From Acidiphilium sp. (GTDB taxonomy: Bacteria; Pseudomonadota; Alphaproteobacteria; Acetobacterales; Acetobacteraceae), in NCBI GenBank assembly GCA_028688905.1, contig JAQTXH010000001.1:186001-250000 (forward strand): 64,000 bases of DNA. Direction: 5' to 3'. Below the pieces are notes generated by a model, which did no database searches, had not been told where the DNA came from, and was given only the letters and a program-made list of their open reading frames with translations. The position numbers and the translations under genes were made by a program. Every line of letters begins with the position of its first letter. Position 1 is the first letter of the stretch. Below, piece by piece: positions 10,046-19,028 of this stretch.

Positions 10046-10450
10046 TCAGAAAGTCAGTTTCAGAACCGAGAGCAAGCCCAGCAGCCCGAACAGAGCCACG
10101 CCGGCCCGCATCGCGAACAGGCTGGCAAGACGCTTGCCCTCGGAATGGATGTAGTCCTCGATCACCACCTGCAAACCCAGTTGCAGGTGGTAGAACAACG
10201 CGAGGATAAGGGCGATGAACAGCACGCCGTTCCACGGTTCGGCCATGTAGCGCAGCATCGCGGCCTGATCGGCCCCTTCAAGCAGGAATACCGACAGCAC
10301 GAAATACAGCGACAGCGGCAACAGCGCCATGGCGGTGAGGCGTTGCGCCCGCCAATGCCCAAGTCCCGATTTCGCCGACCCCATGCCACGGGCCTGCCCC
10401 AGCGAGGAGCGCATGATTTTCACCGCCTGATCGCCACGCGGCGCGCTCAT
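10046..10450 (-). CDS. sdhD: Succinate dehydrogenase membrane anchor subunit
   Basis: A 134-residue membrane anchor of complex II with three hydrophobic helices. The segment [23 protein letters not shown] is the typical heme/quinone-side helix and loop. The ATG at 10450 overlaps the sdhC stop as ATGA and fits the family length; the longer open frame upstream lies inside sdhC and is rejected. Confidence 0.93.
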   Translation of the reverse strand: MSAPRGDQAVKIMRSSLGQARGMGSAKSGLGHWRAQRLTAMALLPLSLYFVLSVFLLEGADQAAMLRYMAEPWNGVLFIALILALFYHLQLGLQVVIEDYIHSEGKRLASLFAMRAGVALFGLLGLLSVLKLTF

Positions 10451-10878
10451 AGCACCACCAGCCCGATGATCCAGACCACAATCGTCAGGCCGGCGCTGGC
10501 CGCCAGCACGATGGCACCGGTACGGTGCATGGTCGGCAGGTCGAACCCGTAGCCGACATCCCACAGCAAGTGCCTGATACCATTACAGAAATGATAGAAC
10601 AGCGCGAGGGTGAAGCCAATCAGGACGAGCATGCCGACGATGGAATCGACCAGAGATTGTGCGAGTGCGAAGGCATGCGGCGAGGTGGCGGCGGCGGTCA
10701 GCCAGAGCGAGAGCAACACCGCGCCGCCGGCGAGTGCCACGCCGCTGATACGGTGGAAAATCGACAGCGTCGACGATATTTGTGGCTTATAAACTTGCAA
10801 ATGCGGCGAAAGCGGGCGCTGGACCAGCTTTCCGGTGGAGTTGCGCCCCTGCATCAGGGCTTCGCGCACATCCTGCAT
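10447..10878 (-). CDS. sdhC: Succinate dehydrogenase cytochrome b556 subunit
   Basis: First gene of sdhCDAB; about 143 residues from the ATG at 10878. The family motif RPLSPHLQVYKPQISSTLSIFHRISG is followed by three membrane helices, and ALFYHFCNGIRHLLWD carries the heme-ligand His. The ATG at 10878 has AAAGGCGGTGAG upstream. Longer starts (ATG 10905, TTG 10911) are open and cannot be excluded. Confidence 0.93.
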   Translation of the reverse strand: MQDVREALMQGRNSTGKLVQRPLSPHLQVYKPQISSTLSIFHRISGVALAGGAVLLSLWLTAAATSPHAFALAQSLVDSIVGMLVLIGFTLALFYHFCNGIRHLLWDVGYGFDLPTMHRTGAIVLAASAGLTIVVWIIGLVVL

Positions 10879-10957
10879 AATGCTCACCGCCTTTCCGTCA
10901 ACCATTGTCAAACTTAATCGAAATGCTGCACTTGCTTACTTCCGGGGGGCGTAAGGG

Positions 10958-11602
10958 TCAACCAGACATGACGCGGTACAGCACGGTGTCACGCGATGCC
11001 CGGCTTTCGAGTTCGGCGGTGGTCGGTACCAAAAACCGGGCGAACGCCTCAAGCCCGTCGCGCGGCACATAGGCGCGGCCCGGATCGGCGATCCAGACCT
11101 CCGCGCGCGCCGCGCATGCGCGCAGCCAAGGCCAGATATGCCGGGTCATAGGGGCTTCGTAACAAATGTCGCCGCAGACGATCAGGTCGGCGTCGAGAGG
11201 AGCACTGGTCGCGTCGCGGATGTCGATGGCGATACGGGCATGGTTCGCGCCCGCGTTGAGGGCGATGGCGGCACCCGCCATCGGATCGATCTCGATGGCG
11301 GTGACCTGGGCGGCCCCGGCCTGAAAGGCGGCAATCCCGGCGAGGCCGGAGCCGGCGGCGAAATCGACGACATGCTTGCCGCGCACCAGTGCGGGATGAT
11401 CGAGCAGATGGCGGGCGAGCGCGATCGACCCCGGCCATGCAAACGCCCAGTAGGGCGGGGCAATGCCGGATTCCGCCAGAAACGCCTCGGTCGCCTGCCA
11501 GATCGGGGTGATTTCGCTGGCGAGGTGGAGGCGGATTTCCGGAACCAGGGCTGCGGCGGTCAGCGTCGTGGCGTGGCGGATGAACGCCTGCCGATCGTTC
11601 AT
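10958..11602 (-). CDS. Class I SAM-dependent methyltransferase (ETFB-lysine type)
   Basis: A 214-residue methyltransferase. The SAM site is VVDFAAGSGLAGIAAFQAGA followed by VTAIEIDPMAGAAIALNA; VCGDICYEAPM stands in the place of the catalytic loop. PPYWAFAWPGSIALARHLLDHP upstream is typical of the nicotinamide N-methyltransferase and ETF-beta lysine methyltransferase group. The true substrate is not visible. The start at 11602 overlaps the ubiA stop (ATGA), so it is co-translated with ubiA. Confidence 0.82.
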   Translation of the reverse strand: MNDRQAFIRHATTLTAAALVPEIRLHLASEITPIWQATEAFLAESGIAPPYWAFAWPGSIALARHLLDHPALVRGKHVVDFAAGSGLAGIAAFQAGAAQVTAIEIDPMAGAAIALNAGANHARIAIDIRDATSAPLDADLIVCGDICYEAPMTRHIWPWLRACAARAEVWIADPGRAYVPRDGLEAFARFLVPTTAELESRASRDTVLYRVMSG

Positions 11603-12528
11603 CGCCCGAGCAGGATGGCGAGGGCGACCAGCAACCCGACGTCGCGGTTGAGCTTGAACAGAGCGAGGCAGCGGGACGGATTGTCGATATCGAGGCGAAG
11701 GATCTGCCAGACCAGCAGGCCAGCCGGGGCGATCAAAGCAATGACGCCGAGTGGTTTGAGGCCGGCGATAATGAAGGCGAGGAGCAGGAGCAGAATGGTG
11801 CCGCCGTAGCAAAGGGTCAGGAATTTGCCGGTGCCGGTCCCGAATTTGAGGGCGGTCGATTTGATCCCGGCCATTGCGTCGTCCTCGCGGTCCTGATGCG
11901 CGTAGATCGTGTCGTAGCCGAGGATCCATAGGATGGTCGCGGCGTACAGCGGCAGCACCGGCCAGTCTAGACTTCCGTGGGCGGCGGCGTAGCCCATCGG
12001 CGCGCCCCAGCCGAAGGTGAAGCCGAGCATCATCTGCGGCCAGAAGGTGACCCGTTTCGCCGCCGGGTACAGGGCGACCATGATGAGTGAGGCAACGCCC
12101 AGAATTTGCGCGGCACGGTCGAGCAGCAGCAGGATGATCAGGCCCGTGAGCAGCAGCGCCGCCAGGAACCCGAACGCCAGCGGCAGTGAAATCTCACCCG
12201 AGGCGAGCGGCCGGCCAGCGGTGCGGGCGACCAGACGGTCGAGCTTGCGGTCCCATAAATCGTTCACCACGCAACCGGCGGCGCGCATCACGACCGCGCC
12301 GATCGCGAACAAGGCGATCAAGTACAGACTGAACCAAAACCCAGGTTCGGCGAGCAGAATGCTCCATAATCCGGGCAGAAACAGCAGCCACACCCCAATG
12401 GGGCGGTCGAGCCGGGCGAGCAGGGCGAAGGGGCGCACCCGCGCCGGCAGCCGGGCAATCCAGCCGGTGGCGTCGATATCGGTGAAATGCCGATCTGCTG
12501 GTAAACCGTCGTTCATGGCTTCGATCAT
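11599..12528 (-). CDS. ubiA: 4-hydroxybenzoate polyprenyltransferase
   Basis: Attaches the polyprenyl tail to 4-hydroxybenzoate in ubiquinone synthesis, in the inner membrane. About eight hydrophobic helices surround the two Mg-pyrophosphate motifs: NDLWDRKLD and DTIYAHQDREDD. The start may be 12528 (309 residues) or 12516. The second ATG overlaps the rsmE start codon on the other strand, so the two divergent genes have no separating spacer. It is followed by the methyltransferase gene with an ATGA overlap. Confidence 0.94.
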   Translation of the reverse strand: MIEAMNDGLPADRHFTDIDATGWIARLPARVRPFALLARLDRPIGVWLLFLPGLWSILLAEPGFWFSLYLIALFAIGAVVMRAAGCVVNDLWDRKLDRLVARTAGRPLASGEISLPLAFGFLAALLLTGLIILLLLDRAAQILGVASLIMVALYPAAKRVTFWPQMMLGFTFGWGAPMGYAAAHGSLDWPVLPLYAATILWILGYDTIYAHQDREDDAMAGIKSTALKFGTGTGKFLTLCYGGTILLLLLAFIIAGLKPLGVIALIAPAGLLVWQILRLDIDNPSRCLALFKLNRDVGLLVALAILLGR

Positions 12529-13231
12529 CCGCCTTCATGTTCCGCTGAAACTGGCATCCGGTGCGGTGATTGCCACAACAATGCCCCAGGCGCACTACTT
12601 GGGCGCGGTGATGCGGCGGCGGGTGGGCGACGGGGTGCGGGTGTTCAACGCGGCCGACGGCGAGTTCGACGCGGTGATCGAACGGATCGGGCGGAACGTG
12701 GCGGATTTGGCGGTGGGGATGCTCACCCGAGCGCCGGTGCCCGAGCCGGATTGCTGGCTGGCGTTCGCGCCGGTCAAGCGGGATGCGACCGATCTGATCG
12801 TTGAAAAAGCCACCGAGCTTGGGGTTTCGGCGATCTTTCCGGTGTTCACCGCACACAGCCAGACCGGACGGGTGAATATTGCGCGACTAACGGCCATCGC
12901 GATCGAGGCGGCGGAGCAATCCGAGCGGCTTTCGGTGCCGGCACTCCATGAGCCGGTCGATCTGGCCCGGTTTCTCGCCGATTTCCCCGCCGGGAGGCAC
13001 CTGTTCGTTGCGGCTGAACGGCGCGATTGCCCCCCTTTGGCAAATGTTTCGACTTTGCAACCCCACGCGCTGCTGATCGGCCCCGAAGGCGGGTTTGCAC
13101 CGGCGGAACTTGACGGCATGGGGCAGCATGGGTTTGTTACGCCAGTTTCGCTCGGGCCGCGCATTCTGCGCGCCGAGACCGCCGCCATCGCCGGGCTTGC
13201 GCGCATGCTTGCGGCACCGGATCAGACTTGA
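12515..13231 (+). CDS. rsmE: 16S rRNA m3U1498 methyltransferase
   Basis: A 238-residue SPOUT-class enzyme that methylates U1498 of 16S rRNA. The N-terminal PUA-like part has MPQAHYLGAVMRRRVGD; the SPOUT knot has HALLIGPEGGFAPAEL and PVSLGPRILRAETAAIAGLA. ATG at 12515 begins within the divergent ubiA start region, with no clear ribosome site; an ATG at 12584 is a less likely alternative. gshA follows 15 bases later. Confidence 0.92.
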   Translation: MASIIRLHVPLKLASGAVIATTMPQAHYLGAVMRRRVGDGVRVFNAADGEFDAVIERIGRNVADLAVGMLTRAPVPEPDCWLAFAPVKRDATDLIVEKATELGVSAIFPVFTAHSQTGRVNIARLTAIAIEAAEQSERLSVPALHEPVDLARFLADFPAGRHLFVAAERRDCPPLANVSTLQPHALLIGPEGGFAPAELDGMGQHGFVTPVSLGPRILRAETAAIAGLARMLAAPDQT

Positions 13232-13246
13232 GATCAGGAGACACGC

Positions 13247-14608
13247 TTGTCGAACCCCGGGGAAGCCGACGCCACGCCGATCACCTCCGCGCGCCAGTTG
13301 GTCGCGTGGTTCGAGGCCGGTTGCAAACCGGCGGACGCGTTTCGGATTGGCACCGAGCATGAGAGTTTCGGCTTTCAGGTGAGCGACCACGCGCCGCCGC
13401 GCTATGAAGGCGGCATCCACGAGTTGCTGGAGACGATCGCGGCGGACGAGGGGCTGACGCCGATCCTGGATCGCGGCAAGCCGATCGGGCTGACCGGCGA
13501 TAATTTTTCGATCTCGCTGGAACCTGGCGGCCAGTTCGAGCTATCCGGCGGGATTTTCGCCTCGCTGCACGAGACCAAGGCCGAGATCGATGCGCACATT
13601 GCGCGGGTGCATCGGGTCGGACCGCGCCTTGGGCTGGGATTTGCGCCGCTCGGCTTTCATCCCACCGCCCGGCTTGAGGATTTCGACTGGATGCCGAAGG
13701 GCCGCTACGCGATCATGCGCGCCTACATGCCCAAAGTCGGCACCCGCGGGTTCGACATGATGCTGCGCACCTGCACGGTGCAGGCCAACCTCGATTTTTC
13801 CTCCGAAGCCGACATGGTTCGCAAATTGCGGGTCGGCTACGCGCTGCAACCGCTGGCGACCGCGTTGTTCGCTAACAGCCCGTTCCGCGAGGGCAAGCCG
13901 GATGGGTTGCTGTCGAACCGGGCCTATACGTGGCTCGATACCGACAACGCGCGCTCGGGGATTCCGCGCATGGTGTTCGAGGATGGGTTCGGTTTCGAAC
14001 GCTATGCCGATTACCTGCTCGATGTGCCGATGTATTTTGTCTATCGCGACGGGCGCTATATCGACGTTTCAGGCCATTCGTTCCGCGATTTCATGGCGGG
14101 CAAACTGGCAGGATTCGAGGGTCAGATACCGACGATCGGCGATTTCGCCGACCATTCGACCACGGCGTTTCCCGATGTGCGGCTCAAGCGGTTCATTGAG
14201 ACGCGCGGGGCGGATGCCGGCAATCCGGCGATGCTGATGGCGCAACCGGCGTTGTGGACCGGGTTGTATTACGACGATGCCGCGCTTGAGGCGGCTTATG
14301 CGCTGATCCGCGATATTTCCCATGATGATTTGATTGCATTTCGCAATGAAGTGCCGCGTTCCGGCCTGGACATCAAGTTCGGCAAGGGGACGTTGCGTGA
14401 TCTCGGACGCGATGTGGTGGCGATTGCGGCGGACGGGTTGCGCGCCCGCGCGAAGCTGAATGTGGCGGGCGAGGACGAGCGGGTTTATCTCGCGCCGTTG
14501 CAGGCCATCGCGGATGGCGCGCCGACTCAGGCGGAATACTGGTTCGGGCGGTATCATGGGGAGTGGCATGGCGATGTCAGCCGGATTTTCGGAGAGGCGG
14601 CGCTTTAG
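13247..14608 (+). CDS. gshA: Glutamate-cysteine ligase
   Basis: Joins glutamate and cysteine in the first step of glutathione synthesis. The 453-residue protein is of the alphaproteobacterial/plant type, with FRIGTEHESFGF near the N terminus, GDNFSISLEPGGQFELSG, and MLRTCTVQANLDFSSEADM in the active-site region. The start is TTG, with AGGAG seven bases upstream. It lies 15 bases behind rsmE. gshB, the second glutathione gene, is at 57.3 kb, not here. A dispersed repeat begins at its stop. Confidence 0.94.
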   Translation: MSNPGEADATPITSARQLVAWFEAGCKPADAFRIGTEHESFGFQVSDHAPPRYEGGIHELLETIAADEGLTPILDRGKPIGLTGDNFSISLEPGGQFELSGGIFASLHETKAEIDAHIARVHRVGPRLGLGFAPLGFHPTARLEDFDWMPKGRYAIMRAYMPKVGTRGFDMMLRTCTVQANLDFSSEADMVRKLRVGYALQPLATALFANSPFREGKPDGLLSNRAYTWLDTDNARSGIPRMVFEDGFGFERYADYLLDVPMYFVYRDGRYIDVSGHSFRDFMAGKLAGFEGQIPTIGDFADHSTTAFPDVRLKRFIETRGADAGNPAMLMAQPALWTGLYYDDAALEAAYALIRDISHDDLIAFRNEVPRSGLDIKFGKGTLRDLGRDVVAIAADGLRARAKLNVAGEDERVYLAPLQAIADGAPTQAEYWFGRYHGEWHGDVSRIFGEAAL

Positions 14609-14706
14609 CGCCTGATCGTTTAAGGACGAACAGGCTCTATCTTCTTTTTGCAAGCAATTTCATTGCCTTCGGTTGCCGCAGGGGCGTCAACCTCAAGCAA
14701 TATTGT
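14609..14706 (-). repeat. Dispersed ~100-bp intergenic repeat, copy C
   Basis: Lies between the convergent ends of gshA and bioA, in the opposite orientation to copy B. A hairpin of GCCTGATCGT and ACGAACAGGC (14610-14635) precedes the core, read on the minus strand as GCAATGAAATTGCTTGC, TGCGGCAACCGAAGG and TTGAGGTTGACGCC. It could terminate transcription from both sides. Confidence 0.88.
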
Positions 14707-14726
14707 ACTAAGTATCAAGAGTTTTT

Positions 14727-16010
14727 TTAGTCCTTTTTTGCAAAAAAGAACTGCTCACTTAATACTTCAAAAACAATACGGCAAAGGGTTTGAAGCTCAT
14801 CGTCGCTGATCGTCAGTGCCGGTGTCAGATAGACGATATTGCGAAACGGCCGCACCCAGACGCCATGCTTGATGAATTCACTGCGCAACGCGGCCGGGTC
14901 GCCGATCACGGCGAGTTGCACCACGCCGATGGCCCCCATAACCCGCACGTCGACCACACCGGGGAGGGATCGGCAGGGTTGCAGACCCACGCGCAGGGCG
15001 GTTTCGATCGTGCGGGCCTGGGTCAGGCGATCTTCGGTTTCGAACAGGTCGAGCGAGGCGTTGGCGGCGGCGCAGCCGAGCGGGTTGGCCATGAAGGTCG
15101 GGCCGTGCATCAGGGCTTTTGCCGGATCGGGAGATAGAAACGCCTTGAACCAATCGTTGGAGACGATGGTGGCAGCGAGCGGCGAGGTGCCGCCTGTCAG
15201 GGCTTTGGACAATGTTACGATATCCGGCGCGATGGCGGCTTGCTGATAGGCGAACATGGTGCCAGTGCGGCCGAAGCCAGTAAAGATTTCATCGAAAATC
15301 AAGGTCAGGCCGAAATGGTCGGCGGCGGCGCGCAGATGGCGCAGCGTGTCCGTATCGTTGAACACCATCCCGCCGGCACCCTGGACCAGAGGCTCGACGA
15401 TGATGCCGGCGAGTTCGTGCGCGTGGCGTTCGACTAACAGATCGAACGCGGCCCTTGTGGCACCATCGCGCGGCAACGGTGCCATGACATGCGGCGGCAA
15501 CATACCGCCGAACAGCGCGTGCATCCCTTCCTCGGGGTCGCAGATTGCCATGGTGGCGAAGGTGTCGCCGTGATAGCCGCCGTGAAAGGCGAGGAATTTG
15601 GTGCGACCCTTTTCGCCATGGTTAAGCCGCGCCTGCACCGCGATTTTCATCGCGACCTCGACCGCGACCGAACCGGAGTCGGTAAAAAACACCCGGTCCA
15701 GCCCCGCCGGCATCAGCGCCGCGAGGCGCGTGGCGAGGCGATAGGCCGGTTCGTGCGCAAGGCCGCCGAACATGATGTGGGGCATGGCTTCAAGCTGTTT
15801 CGCCACCGCCTCACGAATATGCGGATGGTTATAGCCGTGGCACGCCGTCCACCACGACGCGATGCCGTCGATCAATACCCGCCCGTCGGCCAGGACGATC
15901 CGGCTGCCCTCGGTCCGCACCACCGGCATCGGCAGCGGGGCGGTCTGCATTTGCGCGTACGGCAGCCAGATGTGATTCCAGCCTTGCGTCAGCCAGCCAG
16001 GATCGCTCAC
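14727..16010 (-). CDS. bioA: Adenosylmethionine-8-amino-7-oxononanoate aminotransferase
   Basis: Transfers the amino group of SAM to KAPA to give DAPA in biotin synthesis. The 427-residue PLP enzyme shows HIWLPYAQM at the N terminus, [27 protein letters not shown] for cofactor stacking and the Schiff-base Lys in [10 protein letters not shown]. It overlaps the bioB stop as ATGA. The C-terminal end FFFAKKD is an ordinary tail. Confidence 0.96.
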   Translation of the reverse strand: MSDPGWLTQGWNHIWLPYAQMQTAPLPMPVVRTEGSRIVLADGRVLIDGIASWWTACHGYNHPHIREAVAKQLEAMPHIMFGGLAHEPAYRLATRLAALMPAGLDRVFFTDSGSVAVEVAMKIAVQARLNHGEKGRTKFLAFHGGYHGDTFATMAICDPEEGMHALFGGMLPPHVMAPLPRDGATRAAFDLLVERHAHELAGIIVEPLVQGAGGMVFNDTDTLRHLRAAADHFGLTLIFDEIFTGFGRTGTMFAYQQAAIAPDIVTLSKALTGGTSPLAATIVSNDWFKAFLSPDPAKALMHGPTFMANPLGCAAANASLDLFETEDRLTQARTIETALRVGLQPCRSLPGVVDVRVMGAIGVVQLAVIGDPAALRSEFIKHGVWVRPFRNIVYLTPALTISDDELQTLCRIVFEVLSEQFFFAKKD

Positions 16011-16981
16011 GACTGGCGGTTCAGACCCAGTTTTTCAAACAGAGCGTTATCGCGCGCGACCGCGGGGTTGCTGGTCGTCAGCAGCGTATCGCCGTAGAAG
16101 ATCGAGTTGGCACCTGCAAGAAAGCATAGCGCTTGCGCCTCGTCCGACAAGGCTTCGCGTCCCGCCGAGAGCCGCACATAGGATGTCGGCATCGCGATGC
16201 GCGCGGCGGCGATGGTGCGGACGAAGTCGATCGGATCGATCGCTGCCATGTCGCCCAGTTTGGTGCCTGTGACCGCGACCAGCGCGTTGATCGGCACCGA
16301 TTCCGGGTAGGGATCGAGATCGGCGAGGGCCGCGAGCAATCCGGCGCGATCGGCCAAATCCTCGCCCATGCCGATAATGCCGCCGCAGCACACATTGATC
16401 CCGGCCCCGCGCACCGCGGCCAGCGTATCCAGACGGTCCTGATAGACCCGTGTGGTGATGACATTGCCGTAGAATTCGGGCGAGGTATCGAGGTTGTGGT
16501 TGTAGTAATCGAGTCCGGCCGATTTCAGCCGCGTGGCCTGATCGGGCCGCAGCATCCCCAGCGTGACGCAGGTTTCCATCCCCAGCGCCTTCACCCCCGC
16601 CACCATCGCGGCGACGCGGTCGAGATCGTGGTCCTTCGGCGCGCGCCAGGCGGCTCCCATGCAGAAGCGTTGCGCCCCGGCATCCCGCGCGCGCTGTGCC
16701 GCATCAAGCACGGGTGCGATATCCATCAGTTTCGAGGCGGGGACCCCGGCATCGAAACTGGCCGATTGCGGGCAATAGCCGCAATCTTCCGGGCAACCAC
16801 CGGTCTTGATCGAGAGCAGGGTCGAGATTTGCACCTCGGTCGGGTTGAAATGCTGACGATGCACGGTCTGCGCCTGGAAGATCAACTCGGGCAGCGGCAA
16901 AGCGAGCAGGGCCGCGATCCGCGCGCGAGTGGTTGGCGGTGCCATGGTCGCGATGGGCGATGGGTGTAGTGTCACTGACAT
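16007..16981 (-). CDS. bioB: Biotin synthase
   Basis: Radical-SAM enzyme that inserts sulfur into dethiobiotin. The CxxxCxxC cluster site is [16 protein letters not shown], followed by family blocks [26 protein letters not shown] and [11 protein letters not shown]. The ATG at 16981 (324 residues) has GGAGAGG just upstream; the longer open frame upstream is rejected. It is first in the bioBA pair and is read divergently from bioFD across a spacer holding two palindromes. Confidence 0.97.
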   Translation of the reverse strand: MSVTLHPSPIATMAPPTTRARIAALLALPLPELIFQAQTVHRQHFNPTEVQISTLLSIKTGGCPEDCGYCPQSASFDAGVPASKLMDIAPVLDAAQRARDAGAQRFCMGAAWRAPKDHDLDRVAAMVAGVKALGMETCVTLGMLRPDQATRLKSAGLDYYNHNLDTSPEFYGNVITTRVYQDRLDTLAAVRGAGINVCCGGIIGMGEDLADRAGLLAALADLDPYPESVPINALVAVTGTKLGDMAAIDPIDFVRTIAAARIAMPTSYVRLSAGREALSDEAQALCFLAGANSIFYGDTLLTTSNPAVARDNALFEKLGLNRQS

Positions 16982-17003
16982 GAACCTCTCCGATTTGCCT
17001 CCA

Positions 17004-17055
17004 GGGCAGTTTGCCCCCCAAAGCAGGATGCCATCGGGGCAGATTGCCCCGATGG
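17004..17055. promoter_or_regulatory. Twin palindromes between bioB and bioF
   Basis: Two inverted repeats share one core. GGGCA-GTT-TGCCC lies at 17004-17016, and the larger CCATCGGGGCA-GAT-TGCCCCGATGG at 17031-17055 has perfect 11-base arms. Their centres are 33 bases apart, about three helix turns, in the bioBA/bioFD control region. They look like a pair of operators. The motif is unlike the BioR box TTATmTATAA. Confidence 0.6.
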
Positions 17056-17142
17056 CGGGAATTGGTGATAAACCGCCACGCCATCGACGGGAAGGGTTTT
17101 GGTGACACGCGCCAGATGAACGCACCAGATGAACACAGTCAT

Positions 17143-18285
17143 ATGACCTCATTGGATCACTTCGCCGCCGCAAAACTGGCGTCCCTCGATGCCGCGTCGT
17201 TGCGGCGGCAGCTGCGACCGGTTTTGCGCCGTCAGAATGCCGTGGTCGAACGGAACGGTCAGCGGCTGATTTCGTTTTCCTGCAATGACTACCTCAACCT
17301 TTCGACCCATCCGGGCGTGATCGCGGCCTCGATGGCGGCAACCCGGCAATACGGTGCCGGTGCCGGCGCGTCACGCCTGGTGACCGGCGATCATCCGTTG
17401 TACCGCGATCTGGAATTACGGCTTGCCGCCCTGAAATCGACCGGGGATGCCGTGGTATTCGGCTCGGGCTATCTCGCCAATACCGGGATCATTCCCGTGC
17501 TGGCGGGCGAGGGCGACGCGATCTTCATCGATGAACTGGCGCACGCCTGCATCTGGGCAGGGGCGAAACTCTCGGGTGCCGCGGTGGTCATGTTTCGCCA
17601 CAACGATCTCGATCATCTGGCATCGCGACTGACGGCCCAGCGGTGGCGTCATGCGCTGATCGCGACCGACGGCGTGTTCTCGATGGACGGCGACCTCGCC
17701 CCGATCCCGGCGCTGGCCGCGCTGGCGGCGGAACATGGGGCGTGGCTGATGACCGACGATGCCCACGGTGTCGGCGTGCTGAACGCCGGGCGCGGCTCGG
17801 CGCATGGTGCCTCGGTGCCGTTGCAAATGGGTACGCTTTCCAAGGCGATCGGGTCGTACGGCGGGTATTTGTGCGCCTCGAAAGCGGTGTGCGACCTCAT
17901 CCGCAACCGCGCCCGCAGCTTCATCTACACCACCGGCCTGCCGCCCGGCGTTGTTGCGGCGTCGATCGCATCCCTCGACATCATCGCGGCCGATGCCGCG
18001 TTCTGCGCGCTGCCGGTGCGCAAGGCGCGGCGGTTTACCACGGCACTGGGTCTGCCCGATGCCCAAAGCCCGATCGTGCCGTTGATCCTGGGATCGGCCG
18101 AGGCGGCCCTGGCGGCGCAAACGCGGCTTGAGGCGGAAGGGTTTCTGGTCGCGGCGATCCGCCCGCCAACGGTGCCGGAAGGGACGTCGCGGCTCCGCTT
18201 CGCTTTCGCGGCGGCACATGAGGATGCCGAGATTCAGCGCCTGGCCGCATTGGTCCGCGACCTCGTGCCGGTTGTTGCCGCGTGA
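17143..18285 (+). CDS. bioF: 8-amino-7-oxononanoate synthase
   Basis: Condenses pimeloyl thioester with alanine to give KAPA, using PLP. The 380-residue form from ATG 17143 fits the family length; ATG 17116 would add nine residues and cannot be excluded. Markers are [54 protein letters not shown] and the Schiff-base Lys in [14 protein letters not shown]. It overlaps bioD as GTGA. Confidence 0.95.
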   Translation: MTSLDHFAAAKLASLDAASLRRQLRPVLRRQNAVVERNGQRLISFSCNDYLNLSTHPGVIAASMAATRQYGAGAGASRLVTGDHPLYRDLELRLAALKSTGDAVVFGSGYLANTGIIPVLAGEGDAIFIDELAHACIWAGAKLSGAAVVMFRHNDLDHLASRLTAQRWRHALIATDGVFSMDGDLAPIPALAALAAEHGAWLMTDDAHGVGVLNAGRGSAHGASVPLQMGTLSKAIGSYGGYLCASKAVCDLIRNRARSFIYTTGLPPGVVAASIASLDIIAADAAFCALPVRKARRFTTALGLPDAQSPIVPLILGSAEAALAAQTRLEAEGFLVAAIRPPTVPEGTSRLRFAFAAAHEDAEIQRLAALVRDLVPVVAA

Positions 18286-18944
18286 GCGCCTGGTTCATTA
18301 CCGGCACCGGCACCGAGATCGGTAAAACCCATGTCGCCGGTGCGATGATCCGGCGCTGGCGCGCGGGCGGGATGGCGGCGCGCGCGCTCAAGCCGGTCGC
18401 CACCGGCTATCAGCCCGCGCGCTCGGCCACCAGCGATGCCGGGGTCTTGCTCGCGGCGATGGGCCAGATGACCGGCGATGCGGCGGTGGCACGGATTTGT
18501 CCCTGGCGGTTCGCCGATCCGCTATCGCCTGACATGGCGGCGGCGCGGGCGGGGAAAGCGATTCCGTTCGATGACGTGCTGGGGTTCTGCCGTACCGAAA
18601 TCGCGCGCGCGACCGCGCCCTTGCTGATCGAAGGGGTGGGCGGCGCGATGGTGCCGCTCGATCAATGCCATACCGTGCGGGATTGGATGGCGGCGCTGAA
18701 CATTCCGGCCATTGTGGTCTGCGGCGGCTACCTCGGCGCGATCAGCCACACGCTTTGTACGGTCGAGGCGATGCGGGCGCGCGACATCCCGATCGCGATG
18801 GTGGCGATCAACCCGATCGGCGATCTGCCGGTACCGGCCACTGTAACCCAGGCCAGCCTGATCCGGCACGGTGCCGGCCCCGTTCTGGTGTTCGGCACAC
18901 CGGAATGGCAGGACTGGGTCGATCAGGCACCCGGCAAGCGGTAA
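18282..18944 (+). CDS. bioD: Dethiobiotin synthetase
   Basis: Closes the ureido ring of dethiobiotin from DAPA, CO2 and ATP. The 220-residue protein has the variant P-loop FITGTGTEIGKTHVAG, KPVATGYQP and LIEGVGGAMVPL. The GTG start overlaps the bioF stop. With bioA, bioB and bioF the late pathway is complete here; no gene for making the pimeloyl moiety was seen in the window. Confidence 0.95.
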   Translation: MSAWFITGTGTEIGKTHVAGAMIRRWRAGGMAARALKPVATGYQPARSATSDAGVLLAAMGQMTGDAAVARICPWRFADPLSPDMAAARAGKAIPFDDVLGFCRTEIARATAPLLIEGVGGAMVPLDQCHTVRDWMAALNIPAIVVCGGYLGAISHTLCTVEAMRARDIPIAMVAINPIGDLPVPATVTQASLIRHGAGPVLVFGTPEWQDWVDQAPGKR

Positions 18945-18987
18945 CGACCGAGGCGATCGGCCGAACTTCTCGCCGGGCAGATGGGCC

Positions 18988-19010
18988 GCCGGGTGAAACC
19001 TCAACCCGGC
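18988..19010. terminator. Hairpin between convergent bioD and hldE
   Basis: GCCGGGT at 18988-18994 pairs with ACCCGGC at 19004-19010 around a nine-base loop in the 84-base convergent gap. No T-run follows, so it would be a weak or factor-dependent terminator. Confidence 0.35.
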
Positions 19011-19028
19011 TGGCGTCAGACGCACGCG

